DNA from: JBPEXY01 sp052031065
GTDB lineage: Bacteria; Pseudomonadota; Gammaproteobacteria; Immundisolibacterales; Immundisolibacteraceae
Assembly (NCBI GenBank): GCA_052031065.1
Contig: JBPEXY010000261.1
Location: 1-64,000, forward strand
DNA: 64,000 nt
Reading direction: 5' to 3'
In this document: in pieces, positions 28,598-37,446 of the stretch
Numbering within the stretch: the stretch's first letter is position 1
Layout of the letters: every line of letters begins with the position of its first letter
The notes under the pieces: generated by a model
What the model was told of the DNA's origin: nothing
Database searches by the model: none
What the model saw: only the letters and a program-made list of their open reading frames with translations
Program-made: the position numbers and the translations under genes

Positions 28598-29353
28598 TCA
28601 GCCCTGGTCTCGCCACGCGCGCTGGTAAATCTCCTGCCACAACCCGCCATAGGCGACAGTCGCCGCCTGATTGGCCGCATACTCCGCTACTGGTTTGCGT
28701 ACCACACCCATCCGCTCGACTGCCGCCGCGTAGGGAATATAACTCCCTAACAATTGGGTGAGTTCCTGCGGTGGCATCGCCAACCACTGGCGGTGCAACG
28801 CCCGGCGCCGGTCAACCATATTAAAAAACGGATGCACCCGCGTCAGCGACAGGCCATTGGTTTTACAGAAATTCTGCACCTGCTGCCAGGCTCTGAGCGA
28901 CAGCGGCGCTGGAATCAGCGGCACCATCACTGCATCAGCGGCGGCAAGCATACTTTCAGCCAGAGCCGATGCGCTCGGCGGACAATCCAGCACCACCAGA
29001 TCGAAACGCTTTTTCAACGGCTTGAGCAGCGCCGTGACCACCTTCTCCGGCTTGCTGGCGTTGTTGATCAGAATATCGAGATTACGATAGGCATGGCGAC
29101 CCGGCACCACCGACAGCCGGGGGTAGTCACTATCAACAATCTGATCCTGTAACGTCACTTTGCCAGACACCAGCTTTTTAACTGCTCCGCCAGCGGCACG
29201 GTCAGCTCCGAGGTACCAACCGGCGGCAGCCTGCGCATCGAGATCCCAAAGCAAGGTCTGCAACCCCTGCTGGGCCGCAAACCAGGCAAGATTAACCGCC
29301 GTAGAGGTTTTTCCAACCCCACCCTTGATGTTGTAAAAAGCAATGACCTTCAT
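28598..29353 (-). CDS. ParA/MinD-family ATPase, no ParB partner
   Basis: Deviant Walker A ATPase of 251 residues. The motif KGGVGKTST is at residues 10-18, Walker A' LWDLDAQAA near 36 and Walker B VVLDCPPSA near 116. It has no N-terminal DNA-binding extension and no ParB or centromere-like gene next to it, so it is an orphan ParA of the small type, possibly for positioning a protein complex. Its ATG overlaps the stop of the sigma-54 regulator by one base (TAATG on the minus strand), showing translational coupling to that regulator, which is unusual. Confidence 0.87.
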   Translation of the reverse strand: MKVIAFYNIKGGVGKTSTAVNLAWFAAQQGLQTLLWDLDAQAAAGWYLGADRAAGGAVKKLVSGKVTLQDQIVDSDYPRLSVVPGRHAYRNLDILINNASKPEKVVTALLKPLKKRFDLVVLDCPPSASALAESMLAAADAVMVPLIPAPLSLRAWQQVQNFCKTNGLSLTRVHPFFNMVDRRRALHRQWLAMPPQELTQLLGSYIPYAAAVERMGVVRKPVAEYAANQAATVAYGGLWQEIYQRAWRDQG

Positions 29354-30978
29354 TACCGTTTTTCTGTCGCCTCCACCCGGTAAGCCATTTGCCGCCGGGT
29401 TAGCCCCAGCAAACGCCCCGCAGCGGCGACATTACCGCCGCTGCGCTGCAACGCCAGATCTACCAGCAACGCTTCAATTGCACGCAAATCCGGCAGCTCC
29501 GAATCGTTTTCACCGAGCAGTCTGGATATCTGCTGCAAACTCTCGTGGCGCCGCCCATCCCCCAGAGGCAGCTCTCCTGAAGCACCACCACCCCAGCCAA
29601 CATCAGCCGCCATGTCCTGCAGACTAATCACGCCGCGCCCGGCCGCCATAATCACACCACGCTCTACCATGTTCTCCAGCTCACGGATGTTGCCGGGAAA
29701 GGAATAGTTAATTAACCCGGTGACCGCCTGGCGGGTAAAACCATCAACCTCCAGCTGGTGTAACTGGGTATATTTCTGACGAAAATATTCAATTAACAAA
29801 GGAATATCCTCCTTGCGCTCACGCAATGGCGGTATACGTAGCGGAAACACACTTAAGCGATAGTATAGATCGCGCCGAAAATGGCCAGCCTCTACCGCCT
29901 CGAGCAAATCAAGGTTGGTTGCAGCAACCACACGCGTGTTCACCGGCCGGGTTTCAGTTCCGCCGACCCGTTCGACCTCCCTCTGTTGTAGCGCTCGCAG
30001 TAACTTCCCCTGCGATGAGACACTCAGCGAACTGATCTCATCGAGAAACAGGGTGCCGCCCTCTGCCCGCTCGAACCGACCCGGGCGACTGGTCACCGCT
30101 CCGGTATAACCGCCGCGCTCCACCCCAAACAGCTCCGCTTCAACCAGCTCCGCTGGCAGAGCAGCACAGTTAACGGCAACAAAAGGACCGGCAGCATTGG
30201 GGGAAACTCGATGTAGCGAGCGCGCGAAAACCTCTTTGCCAACACCAGTTTCACCTTGCAGCAACACAGTAGCCAGTGTTGGCGCCACCTTGTTCAACCG
30301 ACTCATCGCGCGGGAAAACCCGGCGGAAATTCCCACCACACCCTCGTTTAGCGCCCCGTCGTACTGCTGCAGGCTGCGTTGCTGTTCGGAAAGATCAAAC
30401 CGATTAACAAAATCCTGTGGATGAAAATAGCCCGCATCCGGGTCAAGCTGCCGCCACCGGTTCAGGGGACGCCCGATCAACCGACACGCCTCATGCCCCA
30501 TCGCCCGGCACTCAACCTCACGAAACAGAATCGGCATGCCCATAAACGCACTGGCAAAACCACTGGCGTAGCCGCTCTGCATCCAGCAGACCGGCTCGGG
30601 CGACCTGCCGGCCACCTCAACATGTGCGTCGGCTTCGATGGAACCGCGCGTCAGAAACTCACCATAAAACTGCTGCTCGTTGATCTCGATGGCAACGGTT
30701 TCTACCGACGCCATGCCAAACAGGGCGTGCAACTGCGGCCCAACCAGAAAAGCCTCCTCGAACGACGCTTCTGGCTTCTGCAGCTGGGCGATGGCGGCAT
30801 CGCCGGTGCCATCTGCGTACCCGAGACGTGAATAGAGACTGCGGATTCGCTCAGATCCCAGCTCTTCGAGCAGTTCGGCCCGCTGCCCGCGAAAAGTATC
30901 AGCCCGCATCAACATGATGCGACGATCAGCCAGAGAGATATAACCTGCCTCCGGATTGAAATCGATTAGCTCAAGCAT
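29353..30978 (-). CDS. XylR/DmpR-type sigma-54-dependent activator
   Basis: Aromatic-responsive enhancer-binding protein of 541 residues. The N-terminal XylR-N/V4R sensor domain (about 1-210) contains VECRAMGHEACRLIGRPL near 165. The AAA+ domain follows: Walker A GETGVGKE near 242, sigma-54 contact loop GGYTGA near 290 instead of GAFTGA, Walker B GGTLFLDEIS near 310. A C-terminal Fis-type helix-turn-helix (NVAAAGRLLGLTRRQMAYRV) ends the chain. Family members bind an aromatic effector and activate degradation operons. It is divergent from RHO pair 3, so that operon is the likely target. The ParA-like gene is coupled to its 3' end. Confidence 0.92.
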   Translation of the reverse strand: MLELIDFNPEAGYISLADRRIMLMRADTFRGQRAELLEELGSERIRSLYSRLGYADGTGDAAIAQLQKPEASFEEAFLVGPQLHALFGMASVETVAIEINEQQFYGEFLTRGSIEADAHVEVAGRSPEPVCWMQSGYASGFASAFMGMPILFREVECRAMGHEACRLIGRPLNRWRQLDPDAGYFHPQDFVNRFDLSEQQRSLQQYDGALNEGVVGISAGFSRAMSRLNKVAPTLATVLLQGETGVGKEVFARSLHRVSPNAAGPFVAVNCAALPAELVEAELFGVERGGYTGAVTSRPGRFERAEGGTLFLDEISSLSVSSQGKLLRALQQREVERVGGTETRPVNTRVVAATNLDLLEAVEAGHFRRDLYYRLSVFPLRIPPLRERKEDIPLLIEYFRQKYTQLHQLEVDGFTRQAVTGLINYSFPGNIRELENMVERGVIMAAGRGVISLQDMAADVGWGGGASGELPLGDGRRHESLQQISRLLGENDSELPDLRAIEALLVDLALQRSGGNVAAAGRLLGLTRRQMAYRVEATEKR

Positions 30979-31375
30979 CTGTCGCTCTGCTGCCGTTATC
31001 CCTGGCCTGTGTTGTCATTGATAGAGCCCCACGCAACCCGCACAAAAGTTTGCCGAACGCCAAGATAGTACAAATTTGTCACAGACGAAAACAGAAACGG
31101 ACAATATTGTTCACCCATGTTCCTGCAGCGCAATCGCCTTTTAATAACTATTTATATGCCAATCAACCACTTAATAACCTTCAGGACAAGTTGGCAGCCG
31201 TTTTGCAAATAGACCCATCAAATTCCAAATAGACCCATCAAATCCTAGACCCATCAAATCACCGCGTGACACCGCGATGAAAATGACCAGCAGCCCCTGA
31301 CTCTGCTTTTGACCCATTGAGCTTGAGCGGGCACACCCAGACCAGCGGCGCTGCTTTCTGTATGAGGGAGAGAAT
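30979..31375. promoter_or_regulatory. Divergent control region between activator and RHO pair 3
   Basis: This 397-base stretch holds no convincing gene. It contains the palindrome ACAAATTTGT at 31070-31079, an AT-rich middle part, and three copies of a 14-base repeat at 31210-31259. Downstream, GACCCATTGA at 31311 shares the GACCCAT core of the repeat. I looked for a canonical sigma-54 promoter (GG-N10-GC within TGGCAC-N5-TTGC) before the RHO start and did not find one. The layout still suits upstream activator sites for the XylR-like protein or another regulator. Confidence 0.5.
31210..31259. repeat. Three direct repeats TAGACCCATCAAAT
   Basis: Identical 14-base copies lie at 31210-31223, 31230-31243 and 31246-31259, with start-to-start spacing of 20 and 16 bases. 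The first two are also flanked by AAA on the left. They end about 117 bases before the RHO 3 alpha start. The set could be regulator binding sites or a small slippage-derived repeat. Confidence 0.8.
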
Positions 31376-32758
31376 ATGGACTTTAGCGCAAGGTCAGCAG
31401 CTATAAACAAACTGGTCGACTTCGACAGCGGCCGCCAGGCAAAAATCATCTTCACCGACCCGGATATTTATCAGCTTGAGCTGGAACGCATATATGGCCG
31501 CTGCTGGCTGTTCCTCGCCCACGAATCCCAGCTTCCTGAAGCTGGCGATTTCATGCGCACTTTCATGGGCGAGGACGAGGTACTGGTCGTTCGTCAGCAG
31601 GACGGTTCGGTCAAGGCATTTCTTAACTTCTGCCCACACCGCGGCAACCGGGTCTGCAAGGCAGACTGGGGAAACCAGCGGCAGTTCAACTGCGCCTATC
31701 ATGGCTGGTCTTTCTCGACCGACGGCTCCCTCACCGGCGTTCCCCTGGAAGAGGTGGCCTATTACAACGAGATCGATAAATCGAAATTTGGGCTGATTGA
31801 GGTCGACCAGGTCGCCAGTTACAAAGGGTTAATTTTTGGCTGTTTCGACCCGAACGCGCCGAGCCTGAGCGATTATCTGGGCGACATGAAGTGGTGGATT
31901 GATATCTGGCTAGACGCCATGCCCGGTGGATCAGAGCTGATGGGCAACGCCCAGAAAGTGGTCATCGACGCCAACTGGAAACTGCCAATAGAGAATGTCG
32001 CTGGCGACGGATACCACCTTGGCTGGGCCCACGCCGGCGCGATGTCGGTTTCAACAAGCCTTGGATTGAGCGGACTGTCGGTCGGCAATACCGATGTGGA
32101 TATCCAGGGCGGCCTTTCCGTCGCCGGTCTCAATGGCCATAGCGTTCTGGCGTCCCTGGATGGTGACACCGGCTCCGGGTACGGTTTCTACCCTGACCCC
32201 CAACCTGCACTTGATTACCTGAACGCCAATCGATCCGTTGCTGTGGAACGGCTGGGCGAATTGCGCGGCAACAAACTCTGGGGCGCCCAGATCAACTTCA
32301 CCATCTACCCCAATCTGCAGTTTCTGCCTGGACTCAACTGGTTTCGCGTCTACCACCCGAAGGGACCGGGCCGCTACGAACAGTGGACCTGGGCGATGGC
32401 CGAAAAGGACATGCCCCAAGTGTTAAAAGACCAGATTCTCGATAACCAGATTCGCACATTTGGTCCAGCCGGCCTGTTTGACAACGATGATGGCGATAAC
32501 CTGGAAGCCATTACCGAGCTGGGCCGTGGCTGGCGGACCCGCCAGGCCGATGTTTACGCCAACATGGCCATCGGGCGCCACTTTGTCCGCCACGATATGC
32601 CCGGCATCATCGCTGAAGGACTGGTCTGTGAACACAACCAGCGCTGGATGTATCGCCGCTGGCAGGACCTGATGATCGCTGAAGAGTGGCAACAGGTTCC
32701 CGATTACCGCGACGAAGCGCAGCGGATAGCCGCTCAGCAAAACCGGGGGGTCGCATAA
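31376..32758 (+). CDS. Rieske ring-hydroxylating oxygenase, alpha subunit (RHO 3)
   Basis: Catalytic subunit of 460 residues. Rieske ligands C86, H88, C106 and H109 (FCPHRGNRVC...CAYHGW); mononuclear iron D211, H214 and H219 in ENVAGDGYHLGWAH. The pattern belongs with the naphthalene/PAH-type dioxygenases, like RHO 2 and RHO 4. A GAGGGAGAG site precedes the ATG. It is the first gene of a five-gene plus-strand run (alpha, beta, alpha, beta, membrane monooxygenase) and is divergent from the sigma-54 activator, which probably controls it. Its stop overlaps the beta start (TAATG). Confidence 0.93.
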   Translation: MDFSARSAAINKLVDFDSGRQAKIIFTDPDIYQLELERIYGRCWLFLAHESQLPEAGDFMRTFMGEDEVLVVRQQDGSVKAFLNFCPHRGNRVCKADWGNQRQFNCAYHGWSFSTDGSLTGVPLEEVAYYNEIDKSKFGLIEVDQVASYKGLIFGCFDPNAPSLSDYLGDMKWWIDIWLDAMPGGSELMGNAQKVVIDANWKLPIENVAGDGYHLGWAHAGAMSVSTSLGLSGLSVGNTDVDIQGGLSVAGLNGHSVLASLDGDTGSGYGFYPDPQPALDYLNANRSVAVERLGELRGNKLWGAQINFTIYPNLQFLPGLNWFRVYHPKGPGRYEQWTWAMAEKDMPQVLKDQILDNQIRTFGPAGLFDNDDGDNLEAITELGRGWRTRQADVYANMAIGRHFVRHDMPGIIAEGLVCEHNQRWMYRRWQDLMIAEEWQQVPDYRDEAQRIAAQQNRGVA

Positions 32759-33312
32759 TGAACCGACCCGAAACCTACGCGCTGCCCTCGCTCCCCGCAG
32801 AAACTGAAACAAGCAGTGATGGCGTGTTTCTTGGTTTGCAGCGCCAACTCCATTACGAAGCCCGTCTGCTTGATCAGCTGCGGCATCAGGAGTGGCTAAA
32901 GCTATTGACCGAGGATGTCCATTACTGGGCGCCGATGGTCGGCCGACGACTACGAAACGAGACGCGCGACCCCGATCGCCTGGGCGGCTACTTTTTTAAC
33001 GACCGCCTCGCCCACCTGCAGATGCGCGTAACCCGGCTGGAGAGTGGCATGGTCTGGTGCGAAGACCCGGTCAACCATGTCCGCCATCTGGTTAGCAACG
33101 TCGAAGTCTTCGACACAGCAGACGCGGATGAAGTGAAGGTCTATTCTGCAATTGACCTGCACCGCTGCCGCCTGGACAGCAAATCCAAACGCATCACTTA
33201 TGGTCGTACCGATATCTGGCGACAGCAGGAGGGGAGATGGTTGCTCGCCATGCGCCAGATAGATTTCGACCACAATGCCACTATCGACAGCAACCTGAAC
33301 CTGTTGTTCTAA
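32758..33312 (+). CDS. RHO beta subunit (partner of RHO 3)
   Basis: Small subunit of 184 residues starting at the ATG that overlaps the alpha stop codon by one base; an open frame further upstream lies inside the alpha gene and is not part of it. Landmarks are LHYEARLLDQLRHQEWLKLL, DVHYWAPMV and HLVSNVEVFD, with the C-terminal tail NLNLLF. Structural SnoaL-like subunit. Confidence 0.9.
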   Translation: MNRPETYALPSLPAETETSSDGVFLGLQRQLHYEARLLDQLRHQEWLKLLTEDVHYWAPMVGRRLRNETRDPDRLGGYFFNDRLAHLQMRVTRLESGMVWCEDPVNHVRHLVSNVEVFDTADADEVKVYSAIDLHRCRLDSKSKRITYGRTDIWRQQEGRWLLAMRQIDFDHNATIDSNLNLLF

Positions 33313-33351
33313 ACCCGCCAACCAGCAGATTATTCGAGAGAGGAGCCCACC

Positions 33352-34692
33352 GTGGACATGCGCACCCGCAACCCCTACCCCACCGATTTTCACGATTACA
33401 TCAACACCGAAGAAGGATGGGTGGATCGCCGCATTTTCTGGGAAGAGGAGATCTACCAGCAGGAGCTGGAGAAAATCTTTGCCCGCTCATGGCATTTCAT
33501 TGCCCATGACTCACAGCTGCCCAACCATGGCGATTTCATCACCACCTATATGGGTGAAGATGGGGTCGTCGCCAGTCGTCATAGCGACGGGCTGGTTTAT
33601 GTCTATCTGAACTCCTGTCCACACCGTGGTAACAAAATCTGTTTTGCTGATGAAGGCAATACCCGCAGTTTTAACTGTAATTATCACGGCTGGTCGTTCA
33701 GTACCCAGGGCGAGCTGCTCGGCATCCATAACGAACAGACTTACGACAAAGGCGACATCGACAAATCCAGCTGGGGGCTGCGCAATGCCCGGGTGGAGAA
33801 CTACAAGGGTCTGATTTTCGCCAACTTCGACCATGATGCGCCCGATCTGGAAAGCTGGCTCGGCGATTACCGCTGGTTTCTCGATATGCTGATTGACAAC
33901 GAAGAAGGCGGCATCGAGTTTCTGCCCGGCACCATCAAATCCTACGTGAACGCTAACTGGAAATTTGGGGTAGAGAATTTCATCGGAGATGCCCTGCACG
34001 CCATGTGGAATCACGACTCGGGCGCGAAGGCGATGATGAACAACCAGCCGTTTCCTCCCGCCGTGCTGGAAGATTCCTTTCACGCATCGATGAACGGCCA
34101 CGGCTGGGAGTTTGCTCTCGATGGATATGCGGATATCGCCATCCTCGGCCAGCCGGAGGTCATCGAATATTACCAGCAGCTCAAACCGAAAATGGCTGAA
34201 CGGCTTGGTGAGTTGAGATCAAAGATTTTTGGTTCACTGGCGTCAGCGGCGGTTTTCCCGAATATTTCTTTCCTCGCGGGGTTGGGCACCTTCAGGGTCT
34301 GGCTGCCACGAGGGCCACGCAAACTTGAACTGCGCATCTGGACGATTGTGAACAAGAACATGCCCGACGAAATCAAACAGGCGATCAACCGCGGCACTAT
34401 GCTCACTTTCGCACCCGGCGGCACGCTGGAAATGGACGACGGGGAGAACTGGGAAGGCAACACCACCACCAATCGCGGTTTTATTACCCGTCAGGAAAAA
34501 CTCCACTACGGTTGCGGCATTAGCCGCCGCATTGAGCACGAAGAGATACCCGGCATCGTCTACCAAGGCCAGTATAACGACGCGAATCAACGCGCTTTTT
34601 ATCAGCGCTGGGCCGACATGATGAACGCGGAAAACTGGAACGACATCCCCGAGCGTTACACCCCGCGCTACACCGGTAAACCGACGCGCTAA
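33352..34692 (+). CDS. Rieske ring-hydroxylating oxygenase, alpha subunit (RHO 4)
   Basis: Catalytic subunit of 446 residues. Rieske ligands C89, H91, C109 and H112 (SCPHRGNKIC...CNYHGW); mononuclear iron D213, H216 and H221 in ENFIGDALHAMWNH. The Leu-His in place of the usual Tyr-His and the MWN segment make its active-site helix different from RHO 2 and RHO 3, so its substrate is probably different. The start is GTG at 33352 with AGGAG six bases upstream; an ATG two codons later is the alternative. It lies 39 bases after the RHO 3 beta gene, in the same operon. Confidence 0.92.
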   Translation: MDMRTRNPYPTDFHDYINTEEGWVDRRIFWEEEIYQQELEKIFARSWHFIAHDSQLPNHGDFITTYMGEDGVVASRHSDGLVYVYLNSCPHRGNKICFADEGNTRSFNCNYHGWSFSTQGELLGIHNEQTYDKGDIDKSSWGLRNARVENYKGLIFANFDHDAPDLESWLGDYRWFLDMLIDNEEGGIEFLPGTIKSYVNANWKFGVENFIGDALHAMWNHDSGAKAMMNNQPFPPAVLEDSFHASMNGHGWEFALDGYADIAILGQPEVIEYYQQLKPKMAERLGELRSKIFGSLASAAVFPNISFLAGLGTFRVWLPRGPRKLELRIWTIVNKNMPDEIKQAINRGTMLTFAPGGTLEMDDGENWEGNTTTNRGFITRQEKLHYGCGISRRIEHEEIPGIVYQGQYNDANQRAFYQRWADMMNAENWNDIPERYTPRYTGKPTR

Positions 34693-34703
34693 GGAGACAA
34701 ACC

Positions 34704-35246
34704 ATGAGCAGCACCGCAGAACAGTTAACCCCTCAAACTGATAAACCCGGTCCCGAGCTTATTAGCGAAGTGGAACAGTTTCTTTACCGCGAAGCGCGTT
34801 ATCAGGATGCCCAGCAGTATCGCGACTGGCAGCAAATGCTGACCCGGGACATCCACTACTGGATGCCCGCGCTGAGCCAGCGATATCGGAAGAATGACCT
34901 GCCACCCGACCCCACGCACATTGCCCATTACAACGATAACTACGAGGACATCGATACCCGCATTCGCCGCACTGAAACCGGTACCTGCTGGTCAGAGGAC
35001 CCCGCCACCCGCAGTGCCCACGTGGTGACCAACGTTGAGGTCGAACTCACTGACCATCCGGATGAATACCGGGTCCACTCGCTGATCACCGTCTATCGCA
35101 ACATGAATGAAGACGAGGAGCACACCCTTTATGGTCGCCGTGAAGACATCCTGCGCCGTGAACAGGGTGAATTAAAGCTGGCTCGACGGAAAATCATCAT
35201 TGCCCAGAACATTTTTCTGAGCAAGAGCCTGAATGTTTATCTGTAA
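34704..35246 (+). CDS. RHO beta subunit (partner of RHO 4)
   Basis: Small subunit of 180 residues, 11 bases after its alpha gene with an AAGGAG site. Landmarks are FLYREARYQDAQQYRDWQQML near residue 27, DIHYWMPAL and HVVTNVEVEL, with the C-terminal tail SLNVYL. Structural role in the oxygenase. Confidence 0.9.
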   Translation: MSSTAEQLTPQTDKPGPELISEVEQFLYREARYQDAQQYRDWQQMLTRDIHYWMPALSQRYRKNDLPPDPTHIAHYNDNYEDIDTRIRRTETGTCWSEDPATRSAHVVTNVEVELTDHPDEYRVHSLITVYRNMNEDEEHTLYGRREDILRREQGELKLARRKIIIAQNIFLSKSLNVYL

Positions 35247-35312
35247 ACCAACAGCCACCGACACTGTGACTCGCCCACACCCTGGCTGAGTGAAACAACT
35301 GGAGCACCTACC

Positions 35313-36425
35313 GTGGACTACCTACGATACTACTTATGCACCGCTATGGTGCTCACTGGCATTTTCGGATTCTGGCTTGGTGGACAGGGACTATGGGCCG
35401 GCATACTTACCTTTCCGGCATTACTGGTGGCAGACCTTCTGCTCGGCAAGGATCACGCGCGCCGCCACATTGCCATGCCTCACCTGGCAGACATTCCCCT
35501 CTACCTGCACGTTATCCTGATGATCGCCTTATATGCCACCTTTGCCTGGCGCATGGGTACCGGCATCGGCTTGGAAGGCGTGTCTGGCACTATTGCGCTG
35601 ATCGGCGGTTTTCTATCACTGGTCTGGCTCAGCATCGTCCCCTCGGTACCGGTTGTGCATGAACTGATGCACCGCCACGGGGTTGTTCCCAGGTTTTTTG
35701 CAAAAATCGGGTCGGCTTTTTTTGCCGACATGAACCGCGATATCGCCCACCTGATCACCCACCACATACACTTTGACACTCTCGATGACAGCGACACCGC
35801 AATGCGTGGCGAAAATGTATTCCGGTTTATGTGGCGTGCAACCAAAGGCAGCTATCTGGACGCCTGGCAAACAGAGAAAAAGCGCATGGCTGCCAAAGGC
35901 AAAGGGGTCTGGTCTCCACAAGGCCTGGTGCTCTGGTCGATCGTGTCTGTATTGATGATTGCCATCGGTTGCGGACTGCTTGGCGGTATCGCCGCCGTAA
36001 TGGTTGCCTTCGCGGCAACCATTACCGCCAAGTTCATGCTTGAGGCGCTCAATTTTCTGCAGCATTACGGCCTGGTACGCGTGGCGGGTGTGCCGATGGA
36101 GAATCATCACACCTGGAACCACCTCTCCGCCGTATCCCGTGCCGTGGGCTACGAAATTACCACCCACATTGATCACCACAAAAACGGTGACCTGCGGTTT
36201 GATCAGCTGGTTCCGTATCCCGAAGCGCCGCAGATGCCGAGCGTTTTTGTCTGTGCCGTCATGGCGGTCATCCCACCGCTATGGACCCGCTATGCCCAGA
36301 AACGTTTACAGGAGTGGGACAACACCTTCGCCAGCCCGGCTGAACGGGAACTTGCCCGTGAAGCCAACCTTAAAGCCGGTTGGCCCGACTGGTTCGATAA
36401 TCAACCAGAACTCGCTACACCATAA
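35313..36425 (+). CDS. XylM/AlkB-type membrane diiron monooxygenase
   Basis: Integral-membrane non-heme diiron hydroxylase of 370 residues that would oxidise an alkyl or methyl group. All histidine boxes are visible: HELMHRHG near 115, HLITHHIHFDT near 146 with the following DDSDTAMRGENVFRF, the NFLQHYG segment near 250, HHTWNH near 267 and HIDHHKNGD near 288 followed by LVPYPEAPQMPS. Hydrophobic helices lie near 5-40, 62-110 and 205-245. It resembles xylene and p-cymene monooxygenase hydroxylases more than long-chain alkane hydroxylases, but no reductase (XylA/CymAb-type) follows. The start is GTG with GGAG eight bases before. It ends the RHO 3-RHO 4 operon. Confidence 0.88.
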   Translation: MDYLRYYLCTAMVLTGIFGFWLGGQGLWAGILTFPALLVADLLLGKDHARRHIAMPHLADIPLYLHVILMIALYATFAWRMGTGIGLEGVSGTIALIGGFLSLVWLSIVPSVPVVHELMHRHGVVPRFFAKIGSAFFADMNRDIAHLITHHIHFDTLDDSDTAMRGENVFRFMWRATKGSYLDAWQTEKKRMAAKGKGVWSPQGLVLWSIVSVLMIAIGCGLLGGIAAVMVAFAATITAKFMLEALNFLQHYGLVRVAGVPMENHHTWNHLSAVSRAVGYEITTHIDHHKNGDLRFDQLVPYPEAPQMPSVFVCAVMAVIPPLWTRYAQKRLQEWDNTFASPAERELAREANLKAGWPDWFDNQPELATP

Positions 36426-36468
36426 TAAACAGTGCGAACACACGCCAATCAGCGTGTTGAGTCCACCG

Positions 36469-37392
36469 TTAGCTAACCTCCCTGAGCCGGCCCAGCCATC
36501 GCCGCGACCAATAATCAGCTGAATGTTTGAACAGAGGTTCCGCCTGCTGCAGTGCGTGCTGCTGTAATCGCCAGCTGCGCTGTCCAAGCAGGGACATCAG
36601 CTGCGCTAATTCCGGTGCGGGCAGCGGTGGTTTTTCCTGTCCTACCAGCCAGCTACGCAGCACGCTCATATCCTGATAATCTCCCAGCGTCTCGGTGAGC
36701 TGCTTAAGTTTCTTCTTCCGCAGCGTCAGTTTGTTCGGGTCAAGCTGTTCCAGCAGTCGAACCTGATACCAATGGTCCTTCATCCGCTTACGCATTTCAT
36801 GAGTGTGCTCTATGGAGGGAAACTCCCGCACCCGCTGCATTGACCTGAGCGCGATAGCGTAGGTGCGTACTGCCGAATCGATGAATAACCGATATTCGAA
36901 TCGCTCGGATGCGGTGCTGACCTGATCAGCCAGAGAGAGCAACTCGACCCGCAGCGCGAAACCATCATCAGAACTGATCACGGCAGCAGATAGTGTTGCC
37001 TCCCGCTGCGATTCCAGCACTCCCTGAAGTTGCAGTAATACAGCTCTGTGGGATTGGGATTCAGCCGGACCGGAATCAGCTTCAGCGATCATCCGTTCGG
37101 TCACTTCAAGCATCGCGTCGCTGTCGCGCTGACCGGAGAGAACCAACCCCAGATCACGCAGCCGCCGATTGAAATGGCTTACTGATTTACCGCAGAGTTT
37201 CTGCCCACGGACCAGGCGTAACAGCGCGCGACACTCTTTTAATCGCTTCCGTGCGTTATGCACGGCAGTAGCACGACGTTGTGCTGGGCCATCGAGGTGG
37301 TCCAGCTCTGCCAGTGCCCGGAATAACCGTTCCTTTACCAGCCGGCCCAGCTCTTCGTCAGCGCGGTGCTCTAAATCAAATCGCAAAGACAT
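36469..37392 (-). CDS. CHAD domain protein
   Basis: Helical protein of 307 residues with the conserved-histidine alpha-helical (CHAD) fold. Basic, conserved stretches include VHNARKRLKECRALLRL near residue 45 and HEMRKRMKDHWYQVRLLEQL near 205, which match the His- and Arg/Lys-rich CHAD surface. CHAD proteins bind inorganic polyphosphate and localise to granules, which suits the ppx/ppk1/PAP genes in the same window, although they are 8 kb away. No CYTH domain is attached. Confidence 0.85.
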   Translation of the reverse strand: MSLRFDLEHRADEELGRLVKERLFRALAELDHLDGPAQRRATAVHNARKRLKECRALLRLVRGQKLCGKSVSHFNRRLRDLGLVLSGQRDSDAMLEVTERMIAEADSGPAESQSHRAVLLQLQGVLESQREATLSAAVISSDDGFALRVELLSLADQVSTASERFEYRLFIDSAVRTYAIALRSMQRVREFPSIEHTHEMRKRMKDHWYQVRLLEQLDPNKLTLRKKKLKQLTETLGDYQDMSVLRSWLVGQEKPPLPAPELAQLMSLLGQRSWRLQQHALQQAEPLFKHSADYWSRRWLGRLREVS

Positions 37393-37446
37393 AGGCTAGG
37401 TCCCTGATTAACCCCTCCAGGCAGCAGAGGCAGAACAAGCGCCAGA

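Noticed and set aside
35616..36179. 187-codon frame opposite the membrane monooxygenase
   Set aside because: The His-box gene on the plus strand accounts for the region.
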